From NCBI RefSeq assembly GCF_033095785.1, contig NZ_CP137134.1, positions 992,001 through 1,056,000 of the forward strand: DNA of 64,000 bases. The letters run 5' to 3'. The DNA is from Nitrosospira sp. Is2 (GTDB taxonomy: Bacteria; Pseudomonadota; Gammaproteobacteria; Burkholderiales; Nitrosomonadaceae). Shown one piece after another: positions 1 through 10,368 of this stretch (the first letter of the stretch is position 1; each line of letters opens with the position of its first letter). Position numbers and translations under genes: made by a program. The notes under the pieces are model-generated. The model saw only the letters and a list, made by a program, of their open reading frames with translations, had not been told where the DNA came from and ran no database searches.

Positions 1-1
1 A

Positions 2-775
2 CTGGCGGCCATTATTTGGCTGGTCATCATCTGGGCATTCGGTTTTTTACTCACATCGCCGAAGGTGGAGATGACGCCCCCCGCGCCTATTGAAGCCAGC
101 TTTGTGGAACTGCCTGAAGAAAAGCCGCAGCAAAAATCGGTGACTATCCCTCAGAAGGCCCCAAAAACACCGCCTCCCCCTAGGCCTCAGCCGCGTCTGG
201 GTGCTCAAAAATCAAAACCAGCGCAGCCCCTCCCGGAAAAAAAAGGCGCGCGCAAGGATGAAGCGCCGGCCACAACCGCGCGAGCACAACCGGAAGCGCC
301 GAAGGATATGACGGCTTACATGAACGAAGCGCGCGAGCGCCGTCGCGCAGGGGGGATATTTGAAGATGAGCCTACCGAACCAAGAAATGTGGAGCGCGAA
401 CCGTCTGAAGAAGAACTCAGAATGGCTAATGTCAAACGCAACCTGCGTGAACCGGGGGCAAGCGGTATTTTTCAAATTACGCGGATGGGAGCCCGCAGCG
501 CCCAGTTTTTATTTCGCGCCTGGAGAATGGATAGCAGCAATACCAGGCGGGAAGTGGTTGAAGTCACCGCAGGACCGGATGTCGACATTCAGCGCGCCGT
601 CGCGCGAAGGATGATCGAACTGATCCGCGAATACCATAAAGGCGACTTTAACTGGGAATCTTACCGTCTCGGCCGGGTCGTCACCCTTTCCTCCCGCCCG
701 GAAGACAGCAAGGGTTTGGAGGATTTTCTGATACGGGAATTTTTCTATGATCCCTCCATTCCTCCGCCGAGATAA
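2..775 (+). CDS. TonB/TolA-like proline-rich membrane-anchored protein (5' end outside window)
   Basis: The reading frame is open from the first bases of the window, so the true start lies upstream; a GTG at 65 is only an internal candidate. Visible residues begin with one hydrophobic segment (about 17 residues ending in AFGFLL). A Pro/Lys/Gln-rich stretch follows (PQKAPKTPPPPRPQPR), then a charged linker and a compact C-terminal domain of about 110 residues. A single inner-membrane anchor followed by a periplasm-spanning Pro-rich arm is the layout of TonB and TolA energy transducers. The C-terminal domain is not an obvious TonB C-terminal fold, so the role in energising outer-membrane transport is an inference. 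It ends 21 bp before the convergent peptidase gene. Confidence 0.6.
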   Translation: MAAIIWLVIIWAFGFLLTSPKVEMTPPAPIEASFVELPEEKPQQKSVTIPQKAPKTPPPPRPQPRLGAQKSKPAQPLPEKKGARKDEAPATTARAQPEAPKDMTAYMNEARERRRAGGIFEDEPTEPRNVEREPSEEELRMANVKRNLREPGASGIFQITRMGARSAQFLFRAWRMDSSNTRREVVEVTAGPDVDIQRAVARRMIELIREYHKGDFNWESYRLGRVVTLSSRPEDSKGLEDFLIREFFYDPSIPPPR

Positions 776-796
776 GCAAATCGCCGTTCAACATCT

Positions 797-2662
797 TCAG
801 GGCACTCTGCCTGTTTCTCCCATTCCGAGCTTCATTTCTTCGCCTTTCAGATACTTATCCAGAAACTCAAGTATTCGGCGATTGGCTTCGATCTGATTCT
901 TTTTCTTGGTGAAGCTGTGGCCTTCATCGGGAAAGACGATATATTCCACTGGCACATTATGTTTCCGGACGGCTTCGACAATCTCATCGCTTTCGGCCTT
1001 GACTACCCGCGGGTCGTTGGCGCCCTGGATGACCATCAACGGCTTTCGTATCTCCTTTGCATGAAAAAGCGGCGATGTGGCAACCAGGATATCGATATCG
1101 TTGACCGGATCCCCGATCTCATCGTAAATCGCTTTGCGAACCGATTCCCAGTAGGGCGGTATGCTTTCGAGCGTTCGAAGCCAGTTGCTGACACCGAAAA
1201 TATCCACACCCACCTTGAACGCTTCGGGCCGAAAAGCCAGAGCTGACAGCGTCATATACCCGCCGTAGCTCGCGCCCATAATGCCGATGCGCTCGTGATC
1301 GATGTAACCGAGGCTGGCGAGATAGGTCTTGGCCTCTATGCAATCCCACAACGGCTCGCGCCCATGTTTACGGTTAGCCGCTGTAAAGAAAGTTTTCCCA
1401 TAGCCGGAACTGCCGCGGTTATTAATGCCCAATACGGCATAGCCATGATTCGCCAGGTATTGAATCTGGGCGTTATATCCACGCATGGTTTGACCGCCAG
1501 GTCCGCCATGCACATAAATAATCGCCGGCACCTTGTTGCTTGCCGAGGCCTCCTGGGGCTTGTGATAGATGGAGGGTACCACCAACCCGTCGAACGACCG
1601 GAAGCGCACCACTTTCGCCTCCACCAGATCCGCGGGATCGATTTCCTTATTCATGCTCTGGGTGAGCTGCTTGTAGAAGCCGGTGTTGAAATCGTGAACA
1701 AACAGGTTATCGGGAGAACGGTCCCCATTCACATAAAAAGCCATCCGGGCTCCAGTCCGGGAAAAGACGACGCCCCGTATTTCGCCCTCGGGTAACGCTG
1801 GTAGCGGCACCGGCGTTTCTCGCACCCCTTCCTCTTTGTCCTCAATTTGCACCACCCGGATCACGACGCTTCCGTCTCGATTGACCCCGGTTATGCGGAA
1901 CTTCCCATTCGAGGAGAAATAGGTATTGAGTACGTCCCAATCTGCGCATTCATGTTCGGCCATCGCCCCGGTGAACAAGTCATAGGTGCACAATCGCTTG
2001 AATTCGGTTCCCTCGTTGGTCAGGAAAAACAGTTTTTGCGATGCAGGGTCGAATGTCTCCGCCCGAAAAGCAATCGCACCCTCATGCGGGGTCAGGTGCT
2101 TGATCTCCTGTTTTAAAATATCGTATAGATAAATGTCGCTGTCCGACGTTGTGTTTGCCCTGTTTAGCCCCAGCCACCGTTCGTCCCGGCTGATGGGCCC
2201 CAGATCAAGCCCTTGCTCATTCTTATAAAGTAAAGTACGGGTGTAGCTCTCAGCGTCATAACGGTACAAATCGAAAAATCGTTGATCGCGCTCATTGCTT
2301 GAAACGTAAAAAGCGCTTCCATCCGGGCGCCAGCCCATGAATTGGGCCTTGAGCCCATCTCCCGGACTCAAGTCCCTCTCCGTGCCGTCCGGATCAAGCA
2401 CGAAAAGGTGAAAGTTTTCATTGCCACCCCGATCCTTGGTAAAAAGAACTCGATCGTCATGCGGAAAGAAGCTGACCGAAAAAAGGCTATCAACTGCAGA
2501 GTGGGTCAGAGGCTGCTGCGCGCTTCCATCTACCAGCAGTGTATAGGCATTGAAAATGCCCGTCGCATTGCTGCTGAAAAGAATACGCTTCTCGTCGGCG
2601 CTGAACGAGGCCCCCAGCATGGAAGTCGTCGCCATGAATTGTTCAATGGTGTAGCGCTTCAT
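797..2662 (-). CDS. S9 family prolyl oligopeptidase / acylaminoacyl-peptidase-like serine peptidase
   Basis: This 621-residue protein has the two-part layout of S9 peptidases. The N-terminal ~350 residues form a beta-propeller with repeated strand patterns such as ADEKRILFSSN and DERWLGLNR. A C-terminal alpha/beta-hydrolase domain follows. HGGPGGQ (about residue 385) is the oxyanion region, GASYGGY (about 465) carries the nucleophilic Ser, and the Asp and His lie near GANDPR and DEGHSF. No signal peptide is visible, so a cytoplasmic oligopeptidase is likely. The ATG at 2662 is used; no strong Shine-Dalgarno precedes it. The length fits the family. The exact substrate, dipeptidyl or acylaminoacyl, cannot be told from sequence. 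Confidence 0.9.
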   Translation of the reverse strand: MKRYTIEQFMATTSMLGASFSADEKRILFSSNATGIFNAYTLLVDGSAQQPLTHSAVDSLFSVSFFPHDDRVLFTKDRGGNENFHLFVLDPDGTERDLSPGDGLKAQFMGWRPDGSAFYVSSNERDQRFFDLYRYDAESYTRTLLYKNEQGLDLGPISRDERWLGLNRANTTSDSDIYLYDILKQEIKHLTPHEGAIAFRAETFDPASQKLFFLTNEGTEFKRLCTYDLFTGAMAEHECADWDVLNTYFSSNGKFRITGVNRDGSVVIRVVQIEDKEEGVRETPVPLPALPEGEIRGVVFSRTGARMAFYVNGDRSPDNLFVHDFNTGFYKQLTQSMNKEIDPADLVEAKVVRFRSFDGLVVPSIYHKPQEASASNKVPAIIYVHGGPGGQTMRGYNAQIQYLANHGYAVLGINNRGSSGYGKTFFTAANRKHGREPLWDCIEAKTYLASLGYIDHERIGIMGASYGGYMTLSALAFRPEAFKVGVDIFGVSNWLRTLESIPPYWESVRKAIYDEIGDPVNDIDILVATSPLFHAKEIRKPLMVIQGANDPRVVKAESDEIVEAVRKHNVPVEYIVFPDEGHSFTKKKNQIEANRRILEFLDKYLKGEEMKLGMGETGRVP

Positions 2663-3004
2663 TTCATGTTTGGCAAGGTTAGGTAAGCTGCATCATAACA
2701 ATTAATCAACTTGCGCATAACTGTATGTTTCCGCACAGTCGCAACCAAAGTGGGCCGATATGCTTCGTTCGATATGCGCTGGAACGGACAGTTATAAGTG
2801 GAGGTGTACCGACGTGTGAGGCGGGGAGACATACGAATTGTCCCGGCCGCCAGAAGCAATACGCCTCGTCGGGATTTTCCCAGTGAAGAAATGATTTTGA
2901 CTGGGTCGTGGAACATGGATCGGGGTTTCAGCGAGGTAGTCGGTCAACTTACCCCTGATATGTGTAAATTGGGCTTTATGATGTCTTTTCTTGGAGGAAT
3001 AGCG

Positions 3005-3457
3005 ATGCGTATCACCTGGATTTTGATTGCAGACAGCAGCCGAGCCCGAATTTTCGAGAAAAAAGAGCGCGAGAAACACTTGACGGAAGTCGAAGACTTG
3101 GTGGATGCCGAAGGCCGGGCAACCAGTAAGGAGCTTCGCACGGACGGACGCGGGCGCTTTTATGGAAAAGGCGAGCGAGACCAGGGCCATACCGCAGAGC
3201 CGGCGGTGTCCCCAGTTGAGCATGAAAACGACTTGTTCGCGCATACCCTGGGTCGATATCTCGACGACGCCCGCAAAGCAAACAGTTACAACCGCTTGTA
3301 CCTTATTGCGCCGCCCAAATTTTTAGGGCTGATACGCGCCAGCCTGGCGGATGAAGTAAAAAAAATGGTCCACGGAGAACTTCAGAAAGACATCTCTACT
3401 CTTTCTGCCCAGGAGGTAGAGGGTTACGTCAAAGAAGAAACTATATGGATCTTATAA
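3005..3457 (+). CDS. Host attachment protein family (AtsE-like)
   Basis: A 150-residue protein starting MRITWILIADSSRARIFE. This start is typical of the 'protein required for attachment to host cells' family, found widely in beta- and alphaproteobacteria. The ATG at 3005 is chosen because GGAGG lies 7 bp upstream and the family motif begins there; the frame is open upstream, but without a comparable start. The middle is rich in charged residues and Gly (TDGRGRFYGKGERDQGHTAEP). The C-terminal half (YNRLYLIAPPKFLGLIRASL and following) resembles the release-factor-like or peptidyl-tRNA-hydrolase-like fold assigned to this family. The biochemical role is unknown; the name comes from a plant-attachment mutant phenotype and may not apply to a free-living organism. 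Confidence 0.85.
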   Translation: MRITWILIADSSRARIFEKKEREKHLTEVEDLVDAEGRATSKELRTDGRGRFYGKGERDQGHTAEPAVSPVEHENDLFAHTLGRYLDDARKANSYNRLYLIAPPKFLGLIRASLADEVKKMVHGELQKDISTLSAQEVEGYVKEETIWIL

Positions 3458-3514
3458 CCATAATAACCTGACCGGCATCCCGGTACGCTCCGCTCATCCA
3501 TGATCTCGCACGAT

Positions 3515-3549
3515 TGAGCTCGGGGCTAATGCTCGCCCCCTAAAGCTCA
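3515..3549 (+). terminator. Imperfect hairpin downstream of the host-attachment gene
   Basis: Outer arms TGAGCT (3515-3520) and AGCTCA (3544-3549), and inner arms GGGGC (3522-3526) and GCCCC (3535-3539), can pair with small internal loops. There is no U-tract, so this may be a rho-dependent or mRNA-stabilising structure rather than an intrinsic terminator. Confidence 0.3.
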
Positions 3550-3608
3550 CCTGTGGTGCCATCCCTCTGGCTCAGTGTCTTTGATTGAACGTAACGATAG
3601 GCAGGATC

Positions 3609-5363
3609 ATGACAACCGAAACCTTAAATACCGCCACTTCCGCATCGGACGAGGATACCCTGGAAGAAAGCCTGCAGGAAGTGTTCGGGCTGTCTCACTT
3701 GAGGCCGGGCCAGAAAGAAGTTATTCAGAGCGTATTGAAGGGACGCGACACGCTGGCAGTGATGCCGACTGGCAGCGGCAAATCGCTCTGTTATCAGCTG
3801 CCTGCTCTAAACCTGCCGGGCACCGCCATTGTCGTATCTCCGTTGATTTCGCTGATGAAGGATCAGGCTGAGAAACTGGAGGAGGTCGGGATTGATGCGG
3901 CACTAGTTAACAGTACGCTAAATTCGCAGGAAGAGTCGGAAACGTTGCGACATATCCGCCGGGCTGGCAGCGATGTCGTATTCGTCACCCCCGAGCGCCT
4001 GTCGGACCCCGACTTCATCGCCGATCTGCAGCGCATCAATATCAACCTGTTTGTCGTGGATGAGGCGCATTGTATTTCCCAATGGGGGCACGACTTTCGT
4101 CCGGCTTATCTCGGGCTGGGGGGCGCGATCAGCGCACTTGGCCACCCGCCCGTGCTCGCTTTGACGGCCACTGCTACACGAGAGGTCATTGACGATATTG
4201 TGCGACAGCTTGGACGAGGCCCCATGCACATCATCAATACCGGCATCTATCGCCAGAACCTGCGCTACCGTGTGCTGCATGTCACCAACGCGGAAGAAAA
4301 ATTTAGCAAGCTGAATAATCTGGTTCAGCAAAGCCAAGGCAGCGGGATAATTTATGCGGCCACTGTCAAAGCAGTGGAAGAATTGATGGTCGCGCTTCGG
4401 GCTGGAGGGCACAGCGTCACGCTTTACCACGGACGGCTGGCAAAAAAGGTGCGCAGCAACAATCAGGAAGAATTCATGGGTGGACGCAGCAGGATCATGG
4501 TGGCAACCAACGCGTTCGGCATGGGCATCGACAAGCCCGATATCCGATTTGTGGTGCACTTTCAGATACCGGGAAGTCTTGAGTCCTATTATCAGGAAGC
4601 CGGGCGCGCCGGCCGCGACGGCCAAGCTGCCGCATGCACTCTGCTTTATGACGTGCAGGATAAGCGTATCCAGCAATTCTTTCTGGCTCGCCATTACCCA
4701 GGCTATGAGAACCTGCATGAAGTTTATAAGGAAATACAAAGCCTTCTAACGAACAATGTCGTGGCGGAGTTCAAGCAATTGCATAAAGCGGTGGGGCGGT
4801 TTTCTGTTCCCGGCCTTCAGGTGATACTGAAGCTGCTCGAGGACGGCGGCATCCTTGCGCGCGACAATCGCCTCGGTTACCGCCTGCTAAAAAAAGATGT
4901 GAAGTCGAATGAACTTATCCTACTCGCGGAAAGTTCAGGCAGGAAGCACGCCCATGACCGGCACGCGCTTGAGCGGATGGTATTTTATGCACAAAGCGGA
5001 TTTTGCCGATGGAAGGTTCTGTTGGAGTATTTCCATGAGGAAATGGAATGGGACCACTGCGGACATTGCGATAACTGTTTAAGCCCCCCACAAACAAGAC
5101 TCCGCCCTACGCCCACGCTTATTAAAAACCGCCGCGAGAGTCGGGCGGTTAAAAAAGCGCCGCCGCGGCCCCTGTTTCCCTCAGGGGCCGCGGTTCAGGT
5201 TCCGGGAGTGGGAAAAGGTCAGGTCGTCAGCACCACCGATGACATGGTAACAATTGTTTTTCCCGATAGCCGAACGCGCACATTTCTAGAAAGCTACGTG
5301 AAGCCAGTCCGAGCCAAGGGTGAGAATGATGGTCCACCTGCGCCAAGGTCTACATCAGCATAG
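3609..5363 (+). CDS. recQ: RecQ-family ATP-dependent DNA helicase
   Basis: A 3'-5' DNA helicase of superfamily 2. Visible motifs include motif 0 around LRPGQKEVI, Walker [13 protein letters not shown], the DEAH box [16 protein letters not shown] with the RecQ aromatic-loop continuation, motif III TATAT, motif [14 protein letters not shown] and motif [12 protein letters not shown]. The zinc-binding region follows, with Cys in FCRW and in HCGHCDNCL. After the zinc/winged-helix region comes a ~90-residue basic tail ([14 protein letters not shown]) instead of a clear HRDC domain. The ATG at 3609 is used; a TTG at 3585 would add eight residues. The protein is about 584 residues, normal for bacterial RecQ enzymes without HRDC. 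It is probably involved in recombination and repair of stalled forks. Confidence 0.93.
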   Translation: MTTETLNTATSASDEDTLEESLQEVFGLSHLRPGQKEVIQSVLKGRDTLAVMPTGSGKSLCYQLPALNLPGTAIVVSPLISLMKDQAEKLEEVGIDAALVNSTLNSQEESETLRHIRRAGSDVVFVTPERLSDPDFIADLQRININLFVVDEAHCISQWGHDFRPAYLGLGGAISALGHPPVLALTATATREVIDDIVRQLGRGPMHIINTGIYRQNLRYRVLHVTNAEEKFSKLNNLVQQSQGSGIIYAATVKAVEELMVALRAGGHSVTLYHGRLAKKVRSNNQEEFMGGRSRIMVATNAFGMGIDKPDIRFVVHFQIPGSLESYYQEAGRAGRDGQAAACTLLYDVQDKRIQQFFLARHYPGYENLHEVYKEIQSLLTNNVVAEFKQLHKAVGRFSVPGLQVILKLLEDGGILARDNRLGYRLLKKDVKSNELILLAESSGRKHAHDRHALERMVFYAQSGFCRWKVLLEYFHEEMEWDHCGHCDNCLSPPQTRLRPTPTLIKNRRESRAVKKAPPRPLFPSGAAVQVPGVGKGQVVSTTDDMVTIVFPDSRTRTFLESYVKPVRAKGENDGPPAPRSTSA

Positions 5364-5541
5364 GTCGATTCATCAAAGGTGCATTCCGCCTGGCGAATCC
5401 TCGCTGATTGCGGCCGGCTACCCGCATTAAACCCGTCCCGGTCTGAAAGGAAGAGGACATGGCGGTCGGGAGGCTACATACAGCCAGCCGCACACCGTGT
5501 CGGAGCGGCCCGGCTGCACTCAAAGAATTAAGGAGATTATT

Positions 5542-6129
5542 ATGCTCGACGATCCGGCCGTTCTCATACTGATGTACTTCATCCTGCCGGTTTGGCTGCT
5601 AGCCGGCTGCGCCGATTGGCTTTGTCACCGGGCCACGCATATCGAGACCACAAGTGGTGCCAAGGAATCGATGCTCCACCTGCTTCTGTTTGCGGAAATT
5701 GGCCTGCCGCTGCTCGCCGCGATTTTCCTTCAGATAAACGCGGGCATCATTGCCTTCATGATTGTTGCCTTGGTTCTCCATCAGGCCACGTCCCTTTGGG
5801 ACGTCAGTTATGCCGTGACAGTGCGAGAGGTGACGCCGGTCGAGCAGCAGGTGCACAGCTTCCTCGAGATGCTCCCGCTGATGGCGATCCTGTTTGTTAT
5901 TTCACTGCATTGGGGCCAGTTTCAGGCACTGTTTGGCTTCGGTCCGGAAACTGCGCGCTTCGAACTCCGCTGGAAGGAAGAGCCATTGCCGGCAACCTAT
6001 GTGCTTTCCATTTTGGGCGCTGGTTTCCTGTTCGAAATCGTTCCCTTCGTCGAGGAGTTCTTACGCGGGCTACGGGCGAACCGCGGCGCGCTTGTACCAC
6101 CGAAAGCTCGAACGAATAAAAACCCGTGA
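5542..6129 (+). CDS. Conserved integral membrane protein of unknown function
   Basis: Translation from the ATG at 5542 is favoured by AAGGAG 6 bp upstream, giving 195 residues. Hydrophobic segments are visible near residues 6-22 (LILMYFILPVWLLAGCADWL), 45-60 (LLLFAEIGLPLLAAIFL), 63-80, about 110-125 (LPLMAILFVISLHW) and 155-170 (YVLSILGAGFLFEIVPF). This indicates a four- to five-helix inner-membrane protein. Conserved-looking charged residues sit between helices (CHRATHIETTSGAKES, TPVEQQVHSFLE). I do not recognise an enzymatic motif. It stands alone between recQ and a convergent lipoprotein gene. Confidence 0.75.
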   Translation: MLDDPAVLILMYFILPVWLLAGCADWLCHRATHIETTSGAKESMLHLLLFAEIGLPLLAAIFLQINAGIIAFMIVALVLHQATSLWDVSYAVTVREVTPVEQQVHSFLEMLPLMAILFVISLHWGQFQALFGFGPETARFELRWKEEPLPATYVLSILGAGFLFEIVPFVEEFLRGLRANRGALVPPKARTNKNP

Positions 6130-6204
6130 ACTGAGCGACGCGAACGCGGATGAGCGACCAACACAGATGCCGAGCAAAATCGCTGATTTGTCTTAAGCCA
6201 TTAG

Positions 6205-6522
6205 CTATTTCGGACGCGGAGGATTCTTACATTTGATTTCCCACTGGAGCTCCTGCTCTGCCAACCCTGTTCCGCGCGGTAGTAGATTAATAGGGGTTTG
6301 CTCATTAACGAGAACATATCCTGATTTGCAGATCTCATTGGCGCGCCTGGTCAATGTTGTCGTCGCCCAGTCTCGACTCGATTGACAAGGCTTGAAGTTA
6401 GTTTTAATGAAATAATGCCTTGTTCCATCCGCTAATGTCGTTGAAGGCGGGTCTTGCACGCGCGACCCCGCACAACCGGTTAGCGATAAGATCATCAATG
6501 AAACTATTACGGGAAATTTCAT
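6205..6522 (-). CDS. Small predicted lipoprotein
   Basis: A 105-residue protein with a short Lys-containing N-terminus, a hydrophobic h-region (VIVSLMILSL) and lipobox LTGC, so Cys17 would be the acylated first residue of the mature protein. Asp is not at position +2 (AlaGly follow), which would favour outer-membrane sorting by the Lol system. The mature part of ~89 residues has two further Cys (FKPCQSS and NEICKSG) and a third near the end (IKCKNPP), which may form disulfides. No family was recognised. It is convergent with the membrane-protein gene and divergent from glpK. Confidence 0.65.
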   Translation of the reverse strand: MKFPVIVSLMILSLTGCAGSRVQDPPSTTLADGTRHYFIKTNFKPCQSSRDWATTTLTRRANEICKSGYVLVNEQTPINLLPRGTGLAEQELQWEIKCKNPPRPK

Positions 6523-6723
6523 AAATACTCTTCGCCATGAAACGGCGCTTTTCTATTCAGGCCGTGAATTATGCCGGAAATTCTTCGTTAACCGGTACTG
6601 TTTAATTCCAGAGCGGCAAAAGCGCGGAACGCTGCCAACTCCTGCGAAAGACCTGTTTTGTTAACCCGACAGCACCCGCGTGTTAGCATGTCCGAACCCG
6701 AATTTGGCAGCTTAGCTCGACAC

Positions 6724-8244
6724 ATGTCTTATATCCTCGCTCTCGATGCGGGCACCACCAGCGTGCGCGCCATTATCTTCGATTATGATGGTCGTATCTG
6801 CGGTCTGGCTCAAAAGGAGATACAGCAGATTTTTCCCCATCCGGGCTGGGTTGAACACGACCCCCAGGAAATCTTGCAGGCGCAGGTAGCGGTGGCGGAG
6901 AAAGCCCTCGATCATGCCGGTATTCGGCCCCATGATGTCGCTGGGGTCGGCATCGCAAATCAGCGCGAGACCAGCATCGTGTGGGATCGCGCGACGGGCG
7001 ATCCGGTATACAACGCCATCGTTTGGCAGGATCGGCGCACTGCCCAGATGTGCGACAAGCTGCGCGATGCAGGACACGAGGGCGCCATTCAGCAACTCAC
7101 CGGGCTGATCCTCGATCCATATTTTTCCGCGACGAAGATCGCCTGGATTCTCGATAATGTGGCAGGCGCGCGCGCGCAAGCGGACGCAGGCAGGCTCATA
7201 TGCGGGACGGTGGACACGTGGCTCATCTGGAAGCTGACGGGGAACAAAAAAATACATGTGACCGACCCAAGCAACGCATCCCGGACGATGCTGTTCAACA
7301 TCCATGGTGGCAAATGGGACCCGGGCCTGCTTGAACTTTTCCGCATCCCGCAAAGTATGCTGCCGACGGTGCGCTCTTCGAGCGAAGTGTATGGCGAAAT
7401 CGACGCTATCGCGGGCCTCTCGCATATGACCGTGGCTGGCGCGGCGGGTGATCAGCAAGCGGCTCTTTTTGGGCAAATGTGCGTGCGGCCCGGACTGGCG
7501 AAAAATACTTACGGCACTGGCTGTTTCCTGCTACAGAATATCGGCACGCAAGCGGTTGCATCCACGCAACGCCTCCTCACCACGGCAGCTTGCAAAATCG
7601 GAGAAAAGCAGGAATTCGCGCTGGAGGGCAGCGTCTTCGTCGGCGGCGCCGTCGTGCAGTGGCTGCGCGACGGGCTCCGCCTCGTCCGCTCCGCACAGGA
7701 GATGGATGTGCTTGCAGCATCAGTGACGGATAGTGGCGGCGTCGTCCTGGTGCCGGCGTTCACCGGATTAGGGGCGCCTCATTGGGACCCTTATGCGCGC
7801 GGTATGTTGATCGGCCTCACGCGTGACACGAGCGCCGCGCATGTGGCCCGGGCCGCGCTGGAAGGTATTGCATTCCAGGTGGCCGATCTGGTGGATGCGA
7901 TGCGCGCTGACACCGGCACGCAGCTAAAGGAGCTGCGCGTAGATGGGGCTGCGTCCCGTAGCGATCCATTATTGCAGTTCCAGGCGGATCTTCTCGGCGT
8001 GCCCGTGGTGCGACCGGCCGTGGTCGAAACGACCGCGCTCGGGGCTGCTTATCTCGCCGGGCTCGCGGTCGGTTTTTGGCAAAACACCGATTCGATCGCG
8101 ACACATTGGCAGATCGAGAAAGTCTTCCATCCGCATATGCCGCTCGACCGCGTGGCCGAACTCCGAGGGCGCTGGAAAGAAGCGCTGAGCCGCGCGAAAA
8201 ATTGGGAGAATAAAGGGGAAAAGCCGCGAAGTGAATACCGCTGA
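6724..8244 (+). CDS. glpK: Glycerol kinase
   Basis: This FGGY-family kinase phosphorylates glycerol to sn-glycerol 3-phosphate with ATP. The N-terminus [20 protein letters not shown] holds the phosphate-binding loop. Downstream are [27 protein letters not shown], with the substrate-binding Arg-Glu pair, the catalytic-base region [41 protein letters not shown], and the ATP-binding segment [11 protein letters not shown]. The ATG at 6724 fits the conserved start; an in-frame extension to 6658 has no family support. The length of 506 residues is normal. No glpF, glpD or regulator lies beside it, so its place in glycerol use is unclear from context. Confidence 0.95.
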   Translation: MSYILALDAGTTSVRAIIFDYDGRICGLAQKEIQQIFPHPGWVEHDPQEILQAQVAVAEKALDHAGIRPHDVAGVGIANQRETSIVWDRATGDPVYNAIVWQDRRTAQMCDKLRDAGHEGAIQQLTGLILDPYFSATKIAWILDNVAGARAQADAGRLICGTVDTWLIWKLTGNKKIHVTDPSNASRTMLFNIHGGKWDPGLLELFRIPQSMLPTVRSSSEVYGEIDAIAGLSHMTVAGAAGDQQAALFGQMCVRPGLAKNTYGTGCFLLQNIGTQAVASTQRLLTTAACKIGEKQEFALEGSVFVGGAVVQWLRDGLRLVRSAQEMDVLAASVTDSGGVVLVPAFTGLGAPHWDPYARGMLIGLTRDTSAAHVARAALEGIAFQVADLVDAMRADTGTQLKELRVDGAASRSDPLLQFQADLLGVPVVRPAVVETTALGAAYLAGLAVGFWQNTDSIATHWQIEKVFHPHMPLDRVAELRGRWKEALSRAKNWENKGEKPRSEYR

Positions 8245-8417
8245 TTACTTCTGTCAACCACGACGATTGTGAAATGCCGTACAGAAATATCGCTCGTATG
8301 CAGTCATCATCCATGTGCGGACACAAAGATGCGTTACATTCCGCGGATAAGCATGTTGGAACGCCAAGTGACACCGGTCCTTAACACGGTCAATAACCAC
8401 GTAATAAGGAGGTTTTT

Positions 8418-8942
8418 ATGGATAACATCATCGCAGCACGGTTTCAAACGGACGACGAGGCAAAGGCAGCTGCCGCGTCGCTGGCTGATTTGGTGGACAA
8501 GAACGATATCTGCATTTTTTTTAACAATCAGCCCGGCGCCCACGATTCTGCCAGGGATGCCAATAGCACTGGCGATCAGGGCGCTGCAAAAGGCGCAACA
8601 ACCGGAGCAGCGTCCGGAAGCGTTGTCGCAGGGACGATTGGGACGCTGGCTGGCGGCCCGGCCGTTGGCGCGGTAGCGGCTGCGGTGGGCGCCTATACCG
8701 GCTCCCTGGCAGGCACAGCGGGCGGACTGCCGGACCAGGGCGAGGCGACCAACAAGGGTCCACGTCCGAGGTCTGCCGGCATGATGCTTGCGATACGCGT
8801 TGTGAATACCGATAATTCAAAACAGATAATTGAACGCCTGAGGGGTTACGGCGCCGCGGACATCGAACGGGCGCAGGGCAAATGGGAAAATGGGGACTGG
8901 ATAGATTTCGATCCTGCAACCCCCCCGCGACTGGTACATTGA
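8418..8942 (+). CDS. Glycine-zipper-type hypothetical protein (general-stress-like)
   Basis: The 174-residue ORF is preceded by a very strong AAGGAGG 8 bp from the ATG. The N-terminus (NIIAARFQTDDEAKAAAASL) resembles the small alpha/beta domain of 'general stress protein 17M-like' proteins. The centre (residues about 55-105) is a Gly/Ala-rich repeat (GAAKGATTGAASGSVVAGTIG and on) with small-xxx-small spacing typical of glycine zippers that associate with membranes. The C-terminus again looks like an alpha/beta half (IRVVNTDNSKQIIERLRGYG). There are no catalytic motifs. Neighbouring genes for topoisomerase IB and SrkA are also stress-linked, which makes a stress role plausible but unproven. 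Confidence 0.65.
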   Translation: MDNIIAARFQTDDEAKAAAASLADLVDKNDICIFFNNQPGAHDSARDANSTGDQGAAKGATTGAASGSVVAGTIGTLAGGPAVGAVAAAVGAYTGSLAGTAGGLPDQGEATNKGPRPRSAGMMLAIRVVNTDNSKQIIERLRGYGAADIERAQGKWENGDWIDFDPATPPRLVH

Positions 8943-9052
8943 CCGCTATGTCCGTAGCCTCGGTTTACTCGTCATACCTTTTCATGCGATTTGTTAGGGG
9001 ATCCATCCGGTGCTAAAGCAATCAAGCCGAGAATAATGGAGCGGAATAATCC

Positions 9053-10147
9053 GTGAGTTTGTGGCCTGAGGGAACAGAATCGGGCGCGCTCAGGGTAGAG
9101 GCGCTGGCGGCCCAGGCCGAGGCTGCGGGACTGATCTATGTATCGGACAGCGATGCTGGGATTCGTAGAATACGTTGCGGTCGCGGCTTTCGGTATATCG
9201 ACCCCAATAAAACAACAATTAAAGATAAGACCGAACTTGAACGCATTGCTCGGTTGGCGATCCCTCCGGCTTATACCGATGTGTGGATTTGCCTTGACCC
9301 TCAAGGCCATTTACAGGCAACCGGACTGGACGCGCGAAAGCGTAAGCAGTACCGTTATCATCCTGAGTGGCGCGAAGCGCGAGACGATATCAAATTCGGT
9401 CGAATGGCGGAGTTCGGCGAAGCGCTACCACGGCTTCGCCAGTGCCTGCAGAAGGACCTGAGGCAACGAGGTTTGCCGCGAAAAAAGGTCGTTGCCGCCA
9501 TTGTAAGCTTGCTGGACAGCACACGCGTCCGTATCGGCAACCTCTCTTATGCCCGCGATAACAATAGTTTTGGGCTGACCACGCTGCGTAAGCGTCATCT
9601 GGCCTTCATCAATGGGCGGCACGTACTGCTGAGATTCCGTGGCAAGAGCGGTGTCGAGCATGAGGTCCGGATAGATGATCGGCGCATCGTCAACATCATC
9701 CGTGACTGCCAGCAGTTGCGCGGTCAGCATCTTTTCCAATACCTGGATGGCAGTGGTAAACGTCACCCCATCGGAGCGGAGCAGGTGAACGCCTACCTGC
9801 GTGAAACCATGGATGCCGAGTTTACCGCCAAGGATTTCCGCACGTGGGGTGCGACGCTAAGAGCGTTTGAACTAATGCTGGACACGCCATTGCCTGAATC
9901 CTCAAGCAAGAGGGCGCTTAATGCCTGTATCCTGTCTGCGACGAGAAAAGTTGCTGAAGAGTTACGCAATACCCCGGCGGTCTGCCGTAAATCCTACATT
10001 AATCCAGCAGTGTTTCTTGCCTGGCAAAATGGAGTTCTTCATAGGTGCATGCGAGACGTCGCAGAGGGGATGCAGGAAGAGCTGGAATGCGTCGTGCTTC
10101 GTTTCCTTCATCAGGAACAAACGTCCAACGGTATACTCGTGCGCTAG
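9053..10147 (+). CDS. Type IB DNA topoisomerase (poxvirus-like bacterial TopIB)
   Basis: A 364-residue enzyme that relaxes supercoils through a 3'-phosphotyrosyl intermediate. The N-terminal part carries AGLIYVSDSDAGIRRIRCGRGFRY and IPPAYTDVWICLDPQGHLQATG, hallmarks of bacterial TopIB. The catalytic domain shows RVRIGN, FGLTTLRKRH, FRGKSGVEHEV and KDFRTWGAT, supplying the active-site Arg and Lys residues, and VCRKSYINPAV, whose Tyr is the nucleophile. Start is GTG at 9053 with GGAGCGG about 8 bp upstream; the frame offers no better start. The length is typical of bacterial members. It lies in the same direction as the glycine-zipper gene, with about 110 bp between them. Confidence 0.9.
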   Translation: MSLWPEGTESGALRVEALAAQAEAAGLIYVSDSDAGIRRIRCGRGFRYIDPNKTTIKDKTELERIARLAIPPAYTDVWICLDPQGHLQATGLDARKRKQYRYHPEWREARDDIKFGRMAEFGEALPRLRQCLQKDLRQRGLPRKKVVAAIVSLLDSTRVRIGNLSYARDNNSFGLTTLRKRHLAFINGRHVLLRFRGKSGVEHEVRIDDRRIVNIIRDCQQLRGQHLFQYLDGSGKRHPIGAEQVNAYLRETMDAEFTAKDFRTWGATLRAFELMLDTPLPESSSKRALNACILSATRKVAEELRNTPAVCRKSYINPAVFLAWQNGVLHRCMRDVAEGMQEELECVVLRFLHQEQTSNGILVR

Positions 10148-10368
10148 CTTCTTTTGGGCCTTACGGGGGCAGATAAAAAGGATCCTAATGCGCACGGCGG
10201 GGCGTTACTAAATCGCAGTATTAACCAGGACACCGCACTCGCATGTCTACTCGGTAATACGCCCGATAGAAGTCATAGTATGTGCTTCTTTTGGACTGGC
10301 ACAACGCCGGAAGGATAAAACTGGTAGTATGAAACTAACCCGGGAACCGCGGGTCCTCATGCTCCGAG

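Noticed and set aside
2798..3004. Upstream extension of the host-attachment protein
   Set aside because: The conserved family start and GGAGG site are at 3005; the extension has no similarity.
5459..5572. 37-codon ORF with a good GGAAGAGG site before the membrane protein gene
   Set aside because: The composition is not protein-like and it overlaps the better supported start at 5542; kept only as a possible leader.
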